Shown: one piece after another, positions 43,770 to 55,785 of the stretch
How the letters are laid out: every line of letters starts with the position of its first letter
How positions within the stretch are numbered: the first letter of the stretch is position 1
NCBI RefSeq assembly: GCF_023159225.1
Contig: NC_063188.1
Coordinates: forward strand, 15,707,086 to 15,771,085
Source of the DNA: Perognathus longimembris pacificus
Lineage: Eukaryota > Chordata > Mammalia > Rodentia > Heteromyidae
Direction of reading: 5' to 3'
DNA length: 64,000 nt
The notes under the pieces: model-generated
Databases searched by the model: none
What the model was told of the DNA's origin: nothing
The model's input: the letters and a program-made list of their open reading frames with translations, nothing else
Position numbers and translations under genes: made by a program

Positions 43770-44263
43770 GGGGCGTGCTATTAGACTTTGAACTCTGGAA
43801 TTCTGTGCTTCTAGGCAAGTGCCCTACTTCTTGAGCTACACTCAGCCCTTAACTAAAGATTTTGATGGTTGAACAAAAAGTAATATTTGAAACTTTTAAA
43901 TATACTTGAATTTTAAACATGGCAAACCAATGGCATCCAAATACATAATTGAAAAATAACATAAAATTTAATTTTATTTCGAATATGGGTAGCTACACAC
44001 ATGAAAAAAATATAAAGCTCATGCATTTTTATTTTTGGTTGTGGGGCTTGAACTCTGGGCCTGTGCACTATCCCTGAGTTCTTCAGCCCAAAGCTAGTGC
44101 TTACCACTTGAGCCACAGAGCCACTTCTGGTTTTCTGGTGGATAATTGATAATATGAGTCTCACTGACTTTCCTGCTTAGGCTGGCTTTGAACCGCAATC
44201 TTCAGATCTCAGCTTACTAAGTAGCTAGGATTTCAGGGGTGAGCCACTAGCACTGGGCTAAGC
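43770..44263 (-). mobile_element. Antisense ID fragment and B1-Geo SINE
   Basis: 43770-43850 is an ID-type fragment (GACTTTGAACTCTGG). 44029-44263 is a B1-Geo with intact ends. Confidence 0.75.
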
Positions 44264-44439
44264 TCATATTTTTTTGTTAATTAGAAAGTAATGTGTTTCC
44301 TTACAACATAACTGTACGTGTATGTCATGAACATTGATCCTCTTCACCCCCTCTATTCCTCTTACCAGTCCTCTCCTTGGCCTTGTTGAACTCTTTCCAT
44401 ATTCTTTCTAGTCCCTGAAAGCCTCACTTTTTATGTGTT

Positions 44440-44668
44440 TGCCCATCCTGGGGCTTGAATTCAGAGCCTGGGTGCTATCCTTGAGCTTTTGTGCTAAAGG
44501 CTAGTGCCTCTATTTGAACCTCAGCTCCACTTCTGGCTTTTTGGTGATTAATTGGTGATAAAGAGTCTTCTAGACTTTCCTGCCTGGGCTAGCCATTGAA
44601 CTACAATCCTTAGTTCTCAGATTCCAGAGTAGCTAGGATTACAGGCATGAGCAAGAGTGCCTGGCTAA
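44440..44668 (-). mobile_element. B1-Geo composite SINE, diverged
   Basis: Minus-strand copy with GGGGCTTGAATTCAGAGCC and AGCTAGGATTACAGGCATG. Confidence 0.82.
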
Positions 44669-45002
44669 ACATAACTGTATATAAAACATAATAAATGGTA
44701 CAGTGTGAAGCATTTTTGTTTATCTACTAAAGTGAAGACTTAAAATTTTGTATGCTTTTCTCAAGCTGTTTAAGACTCCGGAGTGAAAATTTAACATGCA
44801 AACCGTAATGTACCAACATCCAATTTTCAGTATGAATATATTGTTGTATACTGAAAGGACTATTAAGGACATGAACTAAAATGTTATCAGTTCTTTTAAC
44901 TGGTTTTATGATAGTGCTTAGTGAATAGTTATTATTTCTCAGTTTTTGGCAACCACTCTGCTTTAGATCTAAATGAAAAAAGGTCTTAAAAGTTACCTTT
45001 TG

Positions 45003-45207
45003 GGGCTGGGAATAATGGCCTAGTGGCAAGAGTGCTTGCCTCATATACCTGAAAGCCTGGGTTCGATTCCCCAGCACCACAGATATAGCAAATGGCCAGA
45101 AGTGGCGCTATGGCTCAAGTGGCAGAGTGCTAGCCTTGAGCAAAAAGAAGCCAGGGACAGTGCTCAGGCCCTGAGTCCAAGCCCAGGACTGGCCAAAAAA
45201 AAAAAAG
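45003..45207 (+). mobile_element. IDL-Geo dimeric SINE
   Basis: Plus-strand dimer; AAGTTACCTTT is duplicated on both sides of element plus tail. Confidence 0.95.
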
Positions 45208-45404
45208 TTACCTTTCAAACAAATAACACACACCAATGAATTCAGAGAAAGCAGTTGAAATTTAAAGTCATGAGAAAGTACTCTAGTGGTATATGATATC
45301 TCCAGACAAAACGCGCAACTGGAATACGTTTCTCCTCTAATTGGGCTCCTCTAGGACCCTAGACAAACTAATATTTCAACACATACGGCCTAGGTCTTTT
45401 CGTT

Positions 45405-45632
45405 GTTGTTGTTTTGGTCTTAGACCAGGACTTGAACTGTTTGCACTCATTGGCTAGTGCTCTTCCAACTGAGCCACACCTCCAACCCCCCCCCCCCCCC
45501 AGGCCTAGATCTTTTATCTTGAAAATGAAGAAATGGGGGAGGGGGCTTGGAATATGGCCTAGTGGTGAAGTGCCAGCCTTGTATACATGACTCAGGCTCT
45601 GAGTCCACGCCGCAGGACTGGCAACAAAAACA
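45405..45632. mobile_element. SINE remnants around a C14 run
   Basis: 45405-45485 is an antisense ID-type fragment, then a run of about 14 C. 45546-45632 is an IDL-Geo with its middle deleted, so the left start joins the right end. Confidence 0.65.
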
Positions 45633-45785
45633 AAACAAAGAAAATGGAGAACTCCTTGAGGGACTTAGGGGTGAGCCAAGTAAGGAAGCACACTGGTTTG
45701 TACTCATAGGCTTGTTTTCACCTTTTCCTGTTTAAGATTAGATTCTGGAGACTAGCCTTGGAGAAGCAGCTAGTGATAGTAATGG

Positions 45786-46170
45786 TTTTTTTTTTTTTTT
45801 TTTGGCCAGTCCTGGGCCGTGAACTCAGGGCCTGAGCACTGTCCCTGGCTTCTTTTTTGCTCAAGGCTAGCACCCTGCACCCTGCCACTTGAGCCACAGC
45901 ACCACTTCTGGCCATTTTCTGTATATGTGGTGCTGAGGAATCGAACCCAGGGCCTCGTGTATACGAGGCAAGCACTCTTGCCACTAGGCTATATTCCCAG
46001 CCCTGATAGTAATGTTAATTGGACATGAGTGGTACTGTGTTAGATAGTGGGAATAGATTTCTTCTTCCTTTGAGGCAGGGCCTGTGGTGCCCAGGCTGGC
46101 TCTTGTGCTCTTCCTGCTTCAGCATCCCCTTGTAGCTGGGATTATAGGTGTCTGCCACCATCCCTGGCAG
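45786..46170 (-). mobile_element. IDL-Geo SINE and B1 fragment
   Basis: 45790-46004 is an antisense IDL-Geo with TGATAGTAATG duplicated at the ends and an internal ACCCTGC duplication. 46070-46165 is a separate antisense B1 fragment. Confidence 0.85.
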
Positions 46171-46289
46171 TAATTAAATTCTTGAAAAAGAATTAGTTTT
46201 AGTTTTAGAGGAAACTCCAAAGAAAAACTAGCTGGGAGATAGAGGTTTTGTTGAAACTGGACACAAAGCAAAGCCGCCATGTTTCCTGC

Positions 46290-46415
46290 TGCCTTTGTTT
46301 TTGGCAGTTTTTTTTTTTTTTTTTCTGTCAGGAAGGGTGGGAGAGAGCGCTTGACAAACAGAACTTGTTAGCATCTATAGAGCACTACTGCCATCATGAG
46401 GAAGTAGTTTCAGAT
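46290..46415 (-). promoter_or_regulatory. CTCF/YY1-type repeated element, copy 2
   Basis: A long T run ending in CTGTCAGGAAGGGTGGGAGAG leads to ACTGCCATCATGAGG (46387-46401). The complement, CCTCATGATGGCAGT, fits the CTCF spacing. The YY1-like half is degraded. An upstream GCCGCCATGTTTC at about 46274 is a second YY1-like match. Confidence 0.6.
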
Positions 46416-47150
46416 CACCCAGTGCAATGAATGGTTCACTCCTGTGAAGATTTGCACAGTGAACAATGGCCCAGTCACCCTGGCTTCAAGCTGATCTACT
46501 CTAGCTTCTCTTGACTAGGAGTTTGGGTAAAGCCTCCATGCTAGTCTGACAGAAGTTTTGTCCAGATACAGGAGTTTGCTATTAGGGAGACAGGCAAAGC
46601 CCCAGGTACCAGGAAGTTCAAGCACAAGAAGACTGTGGTGTGGCTTCAACTGAGGAAGCTGCTCAGAGCCTACAGCAGGGCTGTCTCTGTCCCTTAGAGG
46701 ATAAGACAGGCTGGTTTATCTGGACCATAAGATCTTGTCTTCCTGAGGTGTGAACAGCATGAAATATGCACATTCCAAGTGTTCTCTTGAAACTGTCTAT
46801 GTGCTTGTGGGGGGTATAGGGACACACCCAAAGTCCCCAATCCCCTTGTCTTGAGCCAGGAGGGCAAATGGAGAAGCACTAAATACTGCTCCAGATCAGG
46901 GCAGGCCAAGCCCCGTAGTGGAGTACTATAAAATGGACATGTGATGAAATTGGGTTGAAAGGAAAAGAAAAAGTATATCTTTGTTTTCAGAGAAAAGACA
47001 GAGTAAATTTGTTATTCTTTTATATGGCCAAAATAGGATTTCAGTTACAAGTTTTCATCATCAGATATATTCATATGTGTAGTATGTGACTATTTCATAA
47101 CTGTGATTAATTAAACAAATGGAATTGTTCCTTAGCGTCAGAAAATTAGA
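46416..47150. other. Unassigned sequence flanking the repeated element
   Basis: I see no named repeat. The frame around 46600-46695 reads as basic peptide but has no recognisable homology. I do not call it a gene. Confidence 0.4.
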
Positions 47151-47199
47151 AAATATACACCTATTTTAGGCAAAAGATGCTCATTATGAAATAAATAAA

Positions 47200-47352
47200 A
47201 AACAATGTAAAATATATATACACATATGTTTGTGCATTCACATATGCATGTGTGTATATACACATACACATGTATGTTTGTGTGTACATAAATGTATATA
47301 TACATATATGTCTATACACATAAATACATGTGGGTATACATACATACATATA
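47200..47352 (+). repeat. Degenerate (TATG/CATA)n region
   Basis: Alternating purine-pyrimidine sequence dominated by ATATACACATATG-like units. Confidence 0.85.
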
Positions 47353-47367
47353 TAATAGAAGTCTATT

Positions 47368-47440
47368 GCCATATGCTAGTAGCTCACATCTATAATCCTA
47401 GCTAATCAGAGGCTGAGATCTGACAATTGAGGTTCTACAA
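47368..47440 (+). mobile_element. B1 head fragment
   Basis: ATCTATAATCCTAGCTAATC and GAGGCTGAGATCTGACAATT only; no right half. Confidence 0.7.
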
Positions 47441-48046
47441 GTTTAGAAAAAGAAGTAAATTCAGTGAAATAATAAGCTGACCATTAGTGCAAAAAAATAA
47501 GTGCAACATAAAAGCTAGATATCCAACGGAGATATTAATTAGCAGGAAGCCCAGAAGTTACTTGTGATGGGAACATTCAGAAAATTATTACCTTTATATT
47601 GCATATAAGGAGATAACTTAAAAAAAATCCAGCCAACAAATAACCCAAAAAGAGATCTCCAAGTAGATGAAAAAGAAACATCTGAATGTTTAAGGATATA
47701 CACTTACATCACTCAACTCATTAGAGTAACATAAGTAACAGTAACATAAGTATAAATATTTGTAACTGAAGTCATATACTGTAAGAGAAATACCACTAAA
47801 TATAGAAGGAGAAATTTCAGCAAAATCTTATAGAATGAACTACATATTCTAATAGGCAAAACATTTTGGGTCAGTGTTGAAGGAGAAATCACACATCTTA
47901 GGAAGGATAGAATTTTAATTCAAAGAATATTAGGAAAATATGTGACCTTTTATGCATGCATGGAAACATCACAATAGGTTCCTCCTTGTACAATTAATGT
48001 ATGCTAATATAAACCATGATGATAATCATTATTAGAACTTATTATT
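47441..48046. other. AT-rich sequence, possibly old L1
   Basis: A-rich text with AAATAACCCAAAAAGAGAT that may derive from an L1, but I cannot place it with confidence. Confidence 0.35.
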
Positions 48047-48049
48047 ATT

Positions 48050-48239
48050 GCCAGTCCTGGGGCTTGAACTCAGGGCCTGAGCACTGTCCCTGGCTTCTTT
48101 TTGCTCAAGGCTAGCACTCTACCACTTGAGCCACAGCACCACTTCTGGCTTTTTCTGTGTGTGTGGTGCTGAGGAATCGAACCCAGGGCTTCATGTATAA
48201 GAGGCAAGCACTCTTGCCACTAGGCCATATCCCCAGCCC
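48050..48239 (-). mobile_element. IDL-Geo dimeric SINE
   Basis: Minus-strand copy following an ATTATTATT tract; both monomers complete. Confidence 0.93.
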
Positions 48240-48329
48240 TGGGAAGCACGGGGACCTAGGGCTGTAGCATAGTAGTAGTGTTTGCCTAGCATGTATGCGA
48301 CCATATTATCAGTCAGTACTACTGCTACT

Positions 48330-48330
<1 letters not shown>

Positions 48331-48377
<47 letters not shown>
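48331..48377 (+). repeat. (CA)n microsatellite
   Basis: About 23 CA units. Confidence 0.97.
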
Positions 48378-48378
<1 letters not shown>

Positions 48379-48535
48379 TTGAGTTTCGGGTAAAGAAATA
48401 TAAGAAAATGAAAGCAGCAGTGCCAATATTAGTATCAAATAAATGCATTTTTCAGTTAAAATGCTGAAACATAGAGACATTTCACAATGATAAAATAGAG
48501 TAGCATTGAGTTATCAACTGGAATAAGATCTACAT

Positions 48536-48582
48536 TGTGTGTGTGTGTGCGTGTGTACGTGTGTGTGCGCGTGTGCTCGTGC
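48536..48582 (+). repeat. (TG)n imperfect microsatellite
   Basis: GT dinucleotides with CG interruptions, next to the following SINE. Confidence 0.9.
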
Positions 48583-48587
48583 GCGCT

Positions 48588-48806
48588 GGTACACAGCTTG
48601 AACTCAAGGCCTGCACTGTCCCTGAGCTTTTTTTACTCAAGGCTAGCAAAAGCTACTTGAGTCATGGGTCTACTTCTGGCATTTGATAGTTGATTGGAGA
48701 TGAGTTTCATGGAGTGTTCTTCCCAGGCTAGCTTTGAACTACAATCCTCAGCTCTCAGCCTCCTGAGTAGCTAGGATTACAGGTATGAGTCACCCCAGTG
48801 CCTACC
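48588..48806 (-). mobile_element. B1-Geo composite SINE
   Basis: Minus-strand copy with ACAGCTTGAACTCAAGGCC at the Geo end. Confidence 0.85.
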
Positions 48807-49422
48807 AAAATTGTTATCTTTATAAATACATCTTTCTGTCAGTTTTATATGGGGTTTTAAGAATCTTGTATCTTTTATTCCTGGTTACTTTATAGTTATT
48901 AGTGCTATTGTAGAGTATCCTCTTAAAAGTTATCTTATATTTCATCTCAAGCATTGTCACATATCTATAAAAATGTGACGTTTATATTTTCCTATAATCT
49001 TAACATTTTAATTTCATTTTTCTTTTCCATTGTCTTCAGAATTCCTTTCCGGGCAGTCAGTCTTTACCTGAAATGCCTGCCACAGAGGCAGGCTTTATTG
49101 CTTTGCTAATAAATCACTATGATTTTCTTCCTCTTCATGGATCTTTTGCTGTTCCTGGAATAATGTCTTAATCTTAGATTTTGTGGAACATCTGAAACAT
49201 GGGCTAACCACTGGGCACAGCTTGATGTCATGACCTGGATTTCCTAAAGGGGTAAGGCCTATTCCAGCCTGTTGGCTAGAGGACTGCCTTTGGATCTCCT
49301 GTCTTTCCACTTTAAAGCCAATGTCACCATCTCCCTCTCTGGCTGCCAGAGTTCAGAAATATTTAGGAAACAGGTACTTCCATTTGACATAACATAACAG
49401 AGTAGATGGAGAAAAAAAACTT

Positions 49423-49622
49423 TTTGGTGCTGGTCCTGAACTCAAGGCTTAAGACTTAAGACTTGCCACAGCTCCAATTCTGGCTTTTTTGGTGCTTAAT
49501 TTAGAGATGAGTCTTATGAACTGTGCTGCCCAGGCTGGTTTCAAACTTCCATCCTCAGATCTCAGCCTCATCCTCAGATCTCAGAGTAGATAGGGTTAGA
49601 GTTAGGAGCCACTAGCAGCCAG
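49423..49622 (-). mobile_element. B1-Geo composite SINE with internal repeat
   Basis: Minus-strand copy in which CATCCTCAGATCTCAG is duplicated (about 49550 and 49570). It is the last SINE with a B1 head before the 8-kb stretch that has only two ID fragments. Confidence 0.8.
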
Positions 49623-49845
49623 CTAGCTGCTTCTTTTTAACCCTGTCTGAAACTTGCTCACAAAGCAGCAACTCATTGACCCTGAAAAGTGAAAGTGAGT
49701 GAACAGCAGAACTATTTAACTAAACATTGAAAAGCTAATGTCTGAAAATTCAAAACTCTTGAGTGGTGATATTCAGCCTCAGTCTCCATTCTGAGAGCAA
49801 GGTAGCATTTTGAGCTTGTTCCTGGAAAGTGAGCAAAACCATAGG

Positions 49846-49990
49846 CAGCCATGTTTCCCGCTTCCTGGTGCTTTGCATCTAGTTGGTGTTTTTTTCAGAC
49901 AGTAGGGGCGGGAGAGGAGCACGCAAGGGCCAGTTTTTGAGAACATGTGGAACAATACCGCCACCATCAGGAAGTAGATTCAACCCATCC
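49846..49990 (-). promoter_or_regulatory. CTCF/YY1-type repeated element, copy 3
   Basis: T run, CAGACAGTAGGGGCGGGAG, then ACCGCCACCATCAGG (49957-49971), whose complement CCTGATGGTGGCGGT fits the CTCF core. CACGCAAGGGCCAG holds the YY1 position but lacks the ATGG core. GCAGCCATGTTTCCC upstream parallels the flank of copy 2, so copies 2 and 3 were duplicated with flanking sequence. Confidence 0.6.
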
Positions 49991-50904
49991 AACACCATTT
50001 CTGCCTCTCTCAAAGGGCCTTGGAGTCAAAGCAAGGTCTCCTGTTGTACCTTAAAGCTGTGAGAGAAATTGGACATTGTCACTCCTTAGTGTAGAAGCTG
50101 GACATTTGAAAATCCTGGACTAGATTCGTTGCTACCAAGAGATAATGCCACAGGCAGTCGAGGGGCAAGCTTGAGTTTCTGACTGTGAAGGCTTGTACTA
50201 CTAACAAGTATCAGAAGAAAGATGTTGGACCTTTTTAAGTGTTAGTTACAGGCCAATTACAGGTAGAATTCAAAAGTGTTCAGTTTGCTTGTTGTAGGTC
50301 AAAGTCTACACACAATTATGGACCCAAGTCCAACTTTTCCTGAGAGTTGTAGTTTTAAATGGGGATCGTAAAGAAAGAGTTGGGTGATAATGAACTTTGC
50401 AGTTCCTGGAGGCAGCATCAACCAAATAGTACCCAATTTCTCGATCTTATTTTTTTAAAAAGGAGGCTGAGAAAGAAAGAAAACTATGCATATTTGCCAC
50501 GCGGGGGATCAAGCTGAGATACCAGCCCTAAAAGAAAAGTAGGATGGAGTTTTGATTTTTTCAAATTTGACAAAAGAACAAGCCTATGAGGCATCTTGTC
50601 ACCAGCCACCATGAAAGAGTCAGCCAGGAGTAATGTGACTTGTGGTCATTATACCATTCAGGGACTATTTTCTCTGGTAAATCGGATAGAATTTTATGCC
50701 CTCCCTTGTTGTGATTTAATTGTAGATAGATCTTGGCTCTCAATCTGAGACCCACAGCACGCCAAAAAGTACATTTTTTTTTTTTGGAATAAGTCTGCTC
50801 ATAGTTTGTGAGAAAAGCCACGAAGGATCGAAAGCATCACAGCACAGTGCTACAAATAAAATGAAAGTATGGTGATGAACTCGCACTTCTTTTTCTTCTC
50901 AAAG

Positions 50905-50978
50905 CTGGGGACCGAACTTGGGACCTTGGGCTCCGCAGACAGGCGCTTTTCCGCTTAGCCAGATCTCCAGGCACCCGT
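50905..50978 (-). mobile_element. ID-type SINE at the edge of core copy 4
   Basis: GGGGACCGAACTTGGGACCT and TTTTCCGCTTAGCCAGAT are the antisense box B and box A ends of a tRNA-derived monomer. A homologous copy sits at 56955-57028 beside the other near-identical core, so the ID was already present when the segment was duplicated. Confidence 0.75.
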
Positions 50979-51000
50979 GGGTTCCCATTTCCTTTACATT

Positions 51001-51420
51001 AAATTCCTCAGTTCTTGCGCACAGTTGGTGGGACTGAAGCCCCGCCCCACCACTTCCTGTGCGGCATCTCCTGACCACTGGGGTCCACTCCAGGCCCCTC
51101 GCGATTCTCGGTTTTGTCCCAAGATGTCTCCAGCCCCGCCTGGGCATCTCTTAGAGCCATAGGAGGGGTGGAATGGCCCAGCTTGGAGCCCAGGCGTCCT
51201 CCATGGTCCCGCAGACACTCACTTCCGCCAGCTGCCATGTCTGAAAGGCAACCAGAATGGCGCTTGTGCTTTCGAAACTGTGACCGCTTGGTGGCAGCAG
51301 CGCACTGCAAGTGCGCCAGGGCCGCCATCTTGAGTGCGGTGCTCCCGCCCTTTCTGTCTGAAAAAAATCATAGACTGCCAACCATAGACAAAGGAGCCCA
51401 TTGTTCTAGTCAGGCAGCAT
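51001..51420 (+). promoter_or_regulatory. CTCF/YY1-type repeated element, copy 4 (near-identical core)
   Basis: A GC- and CpG-rich block of about 420 bp. CCGCTTGGTGGCAGC at 51284-51298 fits the CTCF consensus CCRSYAGRKGGCRSY at 14 of 15 positions. GCCGCCATCTTG at 51321-51332 is a perfect YY1 site, and CCCGCCC (51345-51351) is SP1-like. An ATGGCGCTTG at 51257 adds a partial YY1 core on the other strand. Open frames occur on both strands here, but near-identity to copy 6 extends through all positions, so nothing shows coding constraint. The best reading is a CTCF- and YY1-bound element, perhaps with promoter activity. Confidence 0.65.
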
Positions 51421-52914
51421 GACATTTTTCTAAACCAAGTTGCAGCCTGACATTTTTGTTTCTTTTCCATCTGAAAGTAAAGGTAAGGCCTGAATCCACC
51501 CTTCTCAGTCATGCCTCTTGACCTTTCTGGAAGTAAATTTCCACTTCAATAATTTGTCCAGTCAGGTATGATTTACCTCACTCAGTGTTTTTTGTCTATT
51601 AGTTAATTATGATATCCAATTATCTCTCTCATGGAGTAAATTTGGTGGATGAGAGCAGAAATAAAGGGAAATGGCTTAAAGCTTGGAGGACAACTTCTCT
51701 AAGGAACAATTTACCCCCCCCCCCACCTTTTCTTCTCCCTTACTTTTAGTTTTCCACTAGAAATAAGTATGTTACACTTGGATGGATGATTATGGACAGT
51801 GTGGCTTTGATAACACCAGGTTTGTATTTTAAAAGGTTTGCTGAGCATGAATTTACATGAACATGACTATCTTGTAAACATTTTAATCCTTCCATAAAAA
51901 TAAAGCTAAATTGAAAAGATACACTCAAAACTATTGTTTTAGAAAAGCACATATTGTTGAGTTTTCTGCTTGAATTTTTAGACCTACATCATGATATGTG
52001 GTAAGTAGCATCTACCAATAAATGATGAAGATATGAAATGAAAACCTGATATGGAAAATCCTTCAATGCCATCAGTCCTTAAAGGAAGATGCCAGAGAGA
52101 CAGTAGTAGTGATTATTGCAAGTTTTCTGAGAGAAAATACTGAAATTTATTTAAAACTTCTTGACCCAGGGCTTGGCCCTGTATGGTAGGCTTGGGGGTA
52201 GCAATTTCTCACTGGCAATTTATGTATTCAAACCCTAAATATGAGTACTGTCTGTCATCCTCACCTGACAAACAATCTTCTTGAAACCTATTGAAACTTT
52301 ATTTCTATCAGGTACTAAAAACTACTGAAAAGCACTAGCTACTTCCTTGCACACACAAATGAACTAAAGCAGGAGAAAACATTGACATCTCTGCTTCTAT
52401 TTTATATTTGTCTTTGATCTAAGCCATTCTCCCTACTTTAACTTTGCAATCACTTTGGATCCCTGACAAGACAGCATGGAGTATAACATCTTCATGACAA
52501 GACACTAACCATCCCCAAGGAACAGCAGAGTCTTGCAGGGCATACCACTCACAAATCAGGACAATTATTATAAGGTTCAGGCTGCGTGCTGGAGCAGGGA
52601 GAATGATCTCTCAGGCAAACCTGATTATGTCCCTTAAATGATGACAGTAATCAGTAACTTCTCAGAAACTAGGAGTGCCAGAATGGAGATAAAGACATTG
52701 CTTTAACTAGGACTGTTTAGTCATGCCCCTGTCCAAATTTTTCCTTTTTCTTAAATGTAACACTCAAGTCTGGGTTCTAGATATGACTGAAGTTAACCAA
52801 CATTTTGGTTTTTGGTCTCATGCCCATGCCACACAGTAAATCTCATTTTTTTTGCCATTTGTCATGTCTTGGTTTCTGCAAGTGGTTGACCCCAACACCA
52901 TGTTTTCATAATAG
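51421..52914. other. Unassigned SINE-free sequence
   Basis: About 1.5 kb with no SINE, LTR or recognisable gene. A C11 run lies at 51714-51725. Confidence 0.5.
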
Positions 52915-53052
52915 ACATTTTTTTTAAAGTTTTCTTTATTAGTTTATATTAGTTCTAGGGGGAGGGGGATTTCACTTTTCCGTCTTCATGTTATCACTGT
53001 ATTCCAATCAATCTTACCCCCTGTATCACACTTCTCAAATACGGTCCTATCA
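52915..53052 (-). mobile_element. Probable L1-type 3' end, antisense
   Basis: T-rich start and GGGGGAGGGGGATTTCACTT block; tentative. Confidence 0.35.
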
Positions 53053-53649
53053 CTTTACTGTTAGTTGTTTTACTTGAATTCTCTTGTCAAATACAAGGAC
53101 CAAGTCAGATAGCTGAATTGCCCGACAGTGTACCACAGAATTCCTGTGCTGGAAACTTTTAAACTGTAAAAGTTATATTCTAATAGTATTTGGAGAAAGG
53201 GCCTTCGGGACATAATTAGGCCTTGAGAGTTTTGTTTTGTCTTTATGAATAGATTAATCCACTTATGTATCAACTGGGGAGAATTTCCTAGCAGAAAATT
53301 ATTAGACAACACCAGGCTACAAAAAAGATCACTTCAGTTTGATTTTTTTGTGGGGGTGGGGGAAGCTACTGAAGATATCCTCCAGACTTGATGCATTTTT
53401 CTGGTTTTCCACCTTTGTCCACCAAGTTTACCCATAGAAGGACGCAATTTAATGTAATAGTGAATTACCCTGTGATAGCACAGGATGAAGTAAATCACAC
53501 CAGAATGGGCAAGGAAATGTATTTCCTGAAAGGACCAAAATATTGATAGTCAAGGATAGTTTTGGTGCTGAATTTAGCTTCAAATAAAACACAAAACAAT
53601 AGTATAGGATTTTCATTCTGTTCTTCCAAGTGAGGCAAAATAACAAGCA

Positions 53650-53780
53650 TTCTTGTTGGTGTCTTTAGTTCTGAGTAATGTTTTTTTCAGGCAAGAAGGG
53701 CGGGAGGAGAGTACGCAAGATGGCGCTTGTGCTGGTTTCTGGAGCACTACTGCCATCATGCGGATGTTGTTTACATATTG
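53650..53780 (-). promoter_or_regulatory. CTCF/YY1-type repeated element, copy 5
   Basis: After the T7 run come CAGGCAAGAAGGGCGGGAGG, the YY1-like CAAGATGGCG (53716-53725), and ACTGCCATCATGCGG (53749-53763), whose complement CCGCATGATGGCAGT is CTCF-like. Both halves are intact, about 24 bp apart, in the orientation opposite to copy 4. Confidence 0.68.
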
Positions 53781-54538
53781 CTGCATTATCGTTTTTTATG
53801 GTGCCTAGCTTTTGTGGACTTATGGGCCTATATAGCGATTTCAAAGTATCTTGGCCTCCACGCAGAGCCAACATTCAGAAAGGAATAATAGACCTAGACA
53901 CCATTCTCTTGGTATAGATTGTGAAAAGTGAGAGACTGGGAGTGAACAGGTAGTTCGCAGGAGATCCTGACACAGAAAGTCATGAGGTGGCTCTTTTCTT
54001 ACTCCCATTGTGGTCATGACCTTAGGAACACACTCAAGGACAAGTACAGACACACTCTAGATTTGCGCCAGTCTATGCAAGCCTCATGTAGGAAGACATT
54101 GTTGGCTCTTACACAATGTCATTAAGCTAAAAGGACCCTCACTGCAGGAACGTCACAACTTCAAGAAGAAGCAAATGCTCACTCAGTAGCATGATGGGGG
54201 ATCTACTATGCTTCCTGAAGATGCTCCCAATTAGCTGGATGTTTGTAGGCCCAGTGAAAAGGCCAACGAGCAGTTATATGTTTTTATGCCGAAGTAGTAA
54301 GGCATGAAAAGAAGAAGAAAAAGTGCTTGGGATTGTGGCCTAAAGCTATCATCCCATCAGTAGGGCTTGTGGATTGCTTGTGTGAATGCCGCCTAGGCCT
54401 TATAGCAAGACAGTGTAAAAACCAAAAGTGATACACAGAAAGATGAAAAAGGGGACCAGAGGAGAAAGAAGGAAAGGAGGGGAGGAAGGAATTCTTACCA
54501 CAGCATCAAATTGAATAATACCCTTAGAACAATATTCA
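53781..54538. other. Unassigned SINE-free sequence
   Basis: No repeat or gene recognised, apart from an A/G-rich GAAGGAAAGGAGG-like tract near 54468. Confidence 0.45.
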
Positions 54539-54539
54539 A

Positions 54540-55265
54540 CTAACGTGAAAGATGAATACAGTGGAAGGAAGGAAATTCCACTTTTTACAGCATCAAAATG
54601 AATAATGTGCTATCATATTTAGGTAAAGATATGAAAGACAAATATAATGAAAATTACAAAATATGGCTGAATGAATTGAAAATGGCCTAAATATGAAAAC
54701 ACATGCTACATGTATGGATTGGAGGCTAAATAGGGATAACTTGGCAGGGGAACCAAAGGCAATCCCTGTTGTCATCCCAGTGAAGTTTTTTGCAGCAATG
54801 GAGTAGCTGAACCTAAAATTCATATATAATTTCAAAAGGCCTGAATAGCTTAAATGGTATTACATAAGAAGGGCAAGGTGGAGAATTTCCACTTCCAGAC
54901 ATCAAAATGCACTATCAAAGCTACAGTGTGTTACTCAAATAGCAGTTGACATAGAGGTCAATGTAATGTACTAAACACAGTAGGGTCAAGTGATTTTTCA
55001 AGACTTATCAAGGTCATTTAATGGATGATTAGTCTCGTTAGCAAATAATGTTGGTGCAGCTGGCTATCTACATAGGAAAGAATTTATTGACACCTATAAC
55101 TCACAATAGCCTATTCGAAAATTAACTCAAGATAGGATCCAAATTGTCACTGGGAAAGTTTTAAGTATCAAATGTGACAGGAAAATATAGAGGGACATCT
55201 TAATGTGCTTGGATTTGACAATGGTTTCTTGGTTTAATGCCAAAAGCAAAATAAACAGAAGAGAA
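54540..55265 (+). mobile_element. Old L1 ORF2 C-terminal fragment
   Basis: Text such as TGAAAGACAAATATAATGAA, CATCAAAATGCACTATCAAA and CTACAGTGTGTTACTC is the decayed L1 ORF2 region after the reverse transcriptase. It sits immediately upstream of tandem unit U1. Confidence 0.75.
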
Positions 55266-55785
55266 ACAAAAAAAATGTATCAGGCTTTCACTGTCTACAT
55301 GGACGTTTGTGTCTCTGTACTGAATAATTAGAGTAAATAAGCAAAAGGTTATTGATGTTTAATACAAAGCTTGATGATAGTAGCACAATGCATGACTTAG
55401 TAATAAGAAAGTTTAAGATTACTCCCCAAATGAAAAACTCTAATATGGATTCATAGTAGGGCCAAGGGTAACTGTCACAGGCCCTTTAATAATGAGGAAA
55501 AATGCTTGTGTTCCAAGGTTAAATGATGAGACTATGGAATAAAATCATGTTATTTCTGAGATATATTTCATATATGTGTGTCTTGCCAAAATACAGCATA
55601 ATAAATGGCATTCAGAGCTCTGTTGACTCTTAGAACTCTACCAAAGCCTCATTCCCTCTGGAATCACAAGTCCTAGTGACAAGGAAAGGAAGGAAATGGG
55701 AAGTAAACCAGGATAACAACTGTTCTTGGGTCCAGCTCTGTTCTTGTCACATCTTGGAGTCTAAAAGTTTCCTGTTCATTTGTAG

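Noticed and set aside
46580..46695. Basic peptide-like frame resembling a processed pseudogene
   Set aside because: No family is recognised, there is no poly(A) tail or target duplication, and the frame is short.
51008..51422. Overlapping open frames (about 100 codons) on both strands, repeated at 57061-57457
   Set aside because: The DNA is near-identical at all positions and CpG-rich, so the conserved frames follow from the recent identity of the segment. Both strands are open, there is no recognisable domain, and in the diverged copies at 59.9 and 62.1 kb the frames are broken while the motif cores persist.
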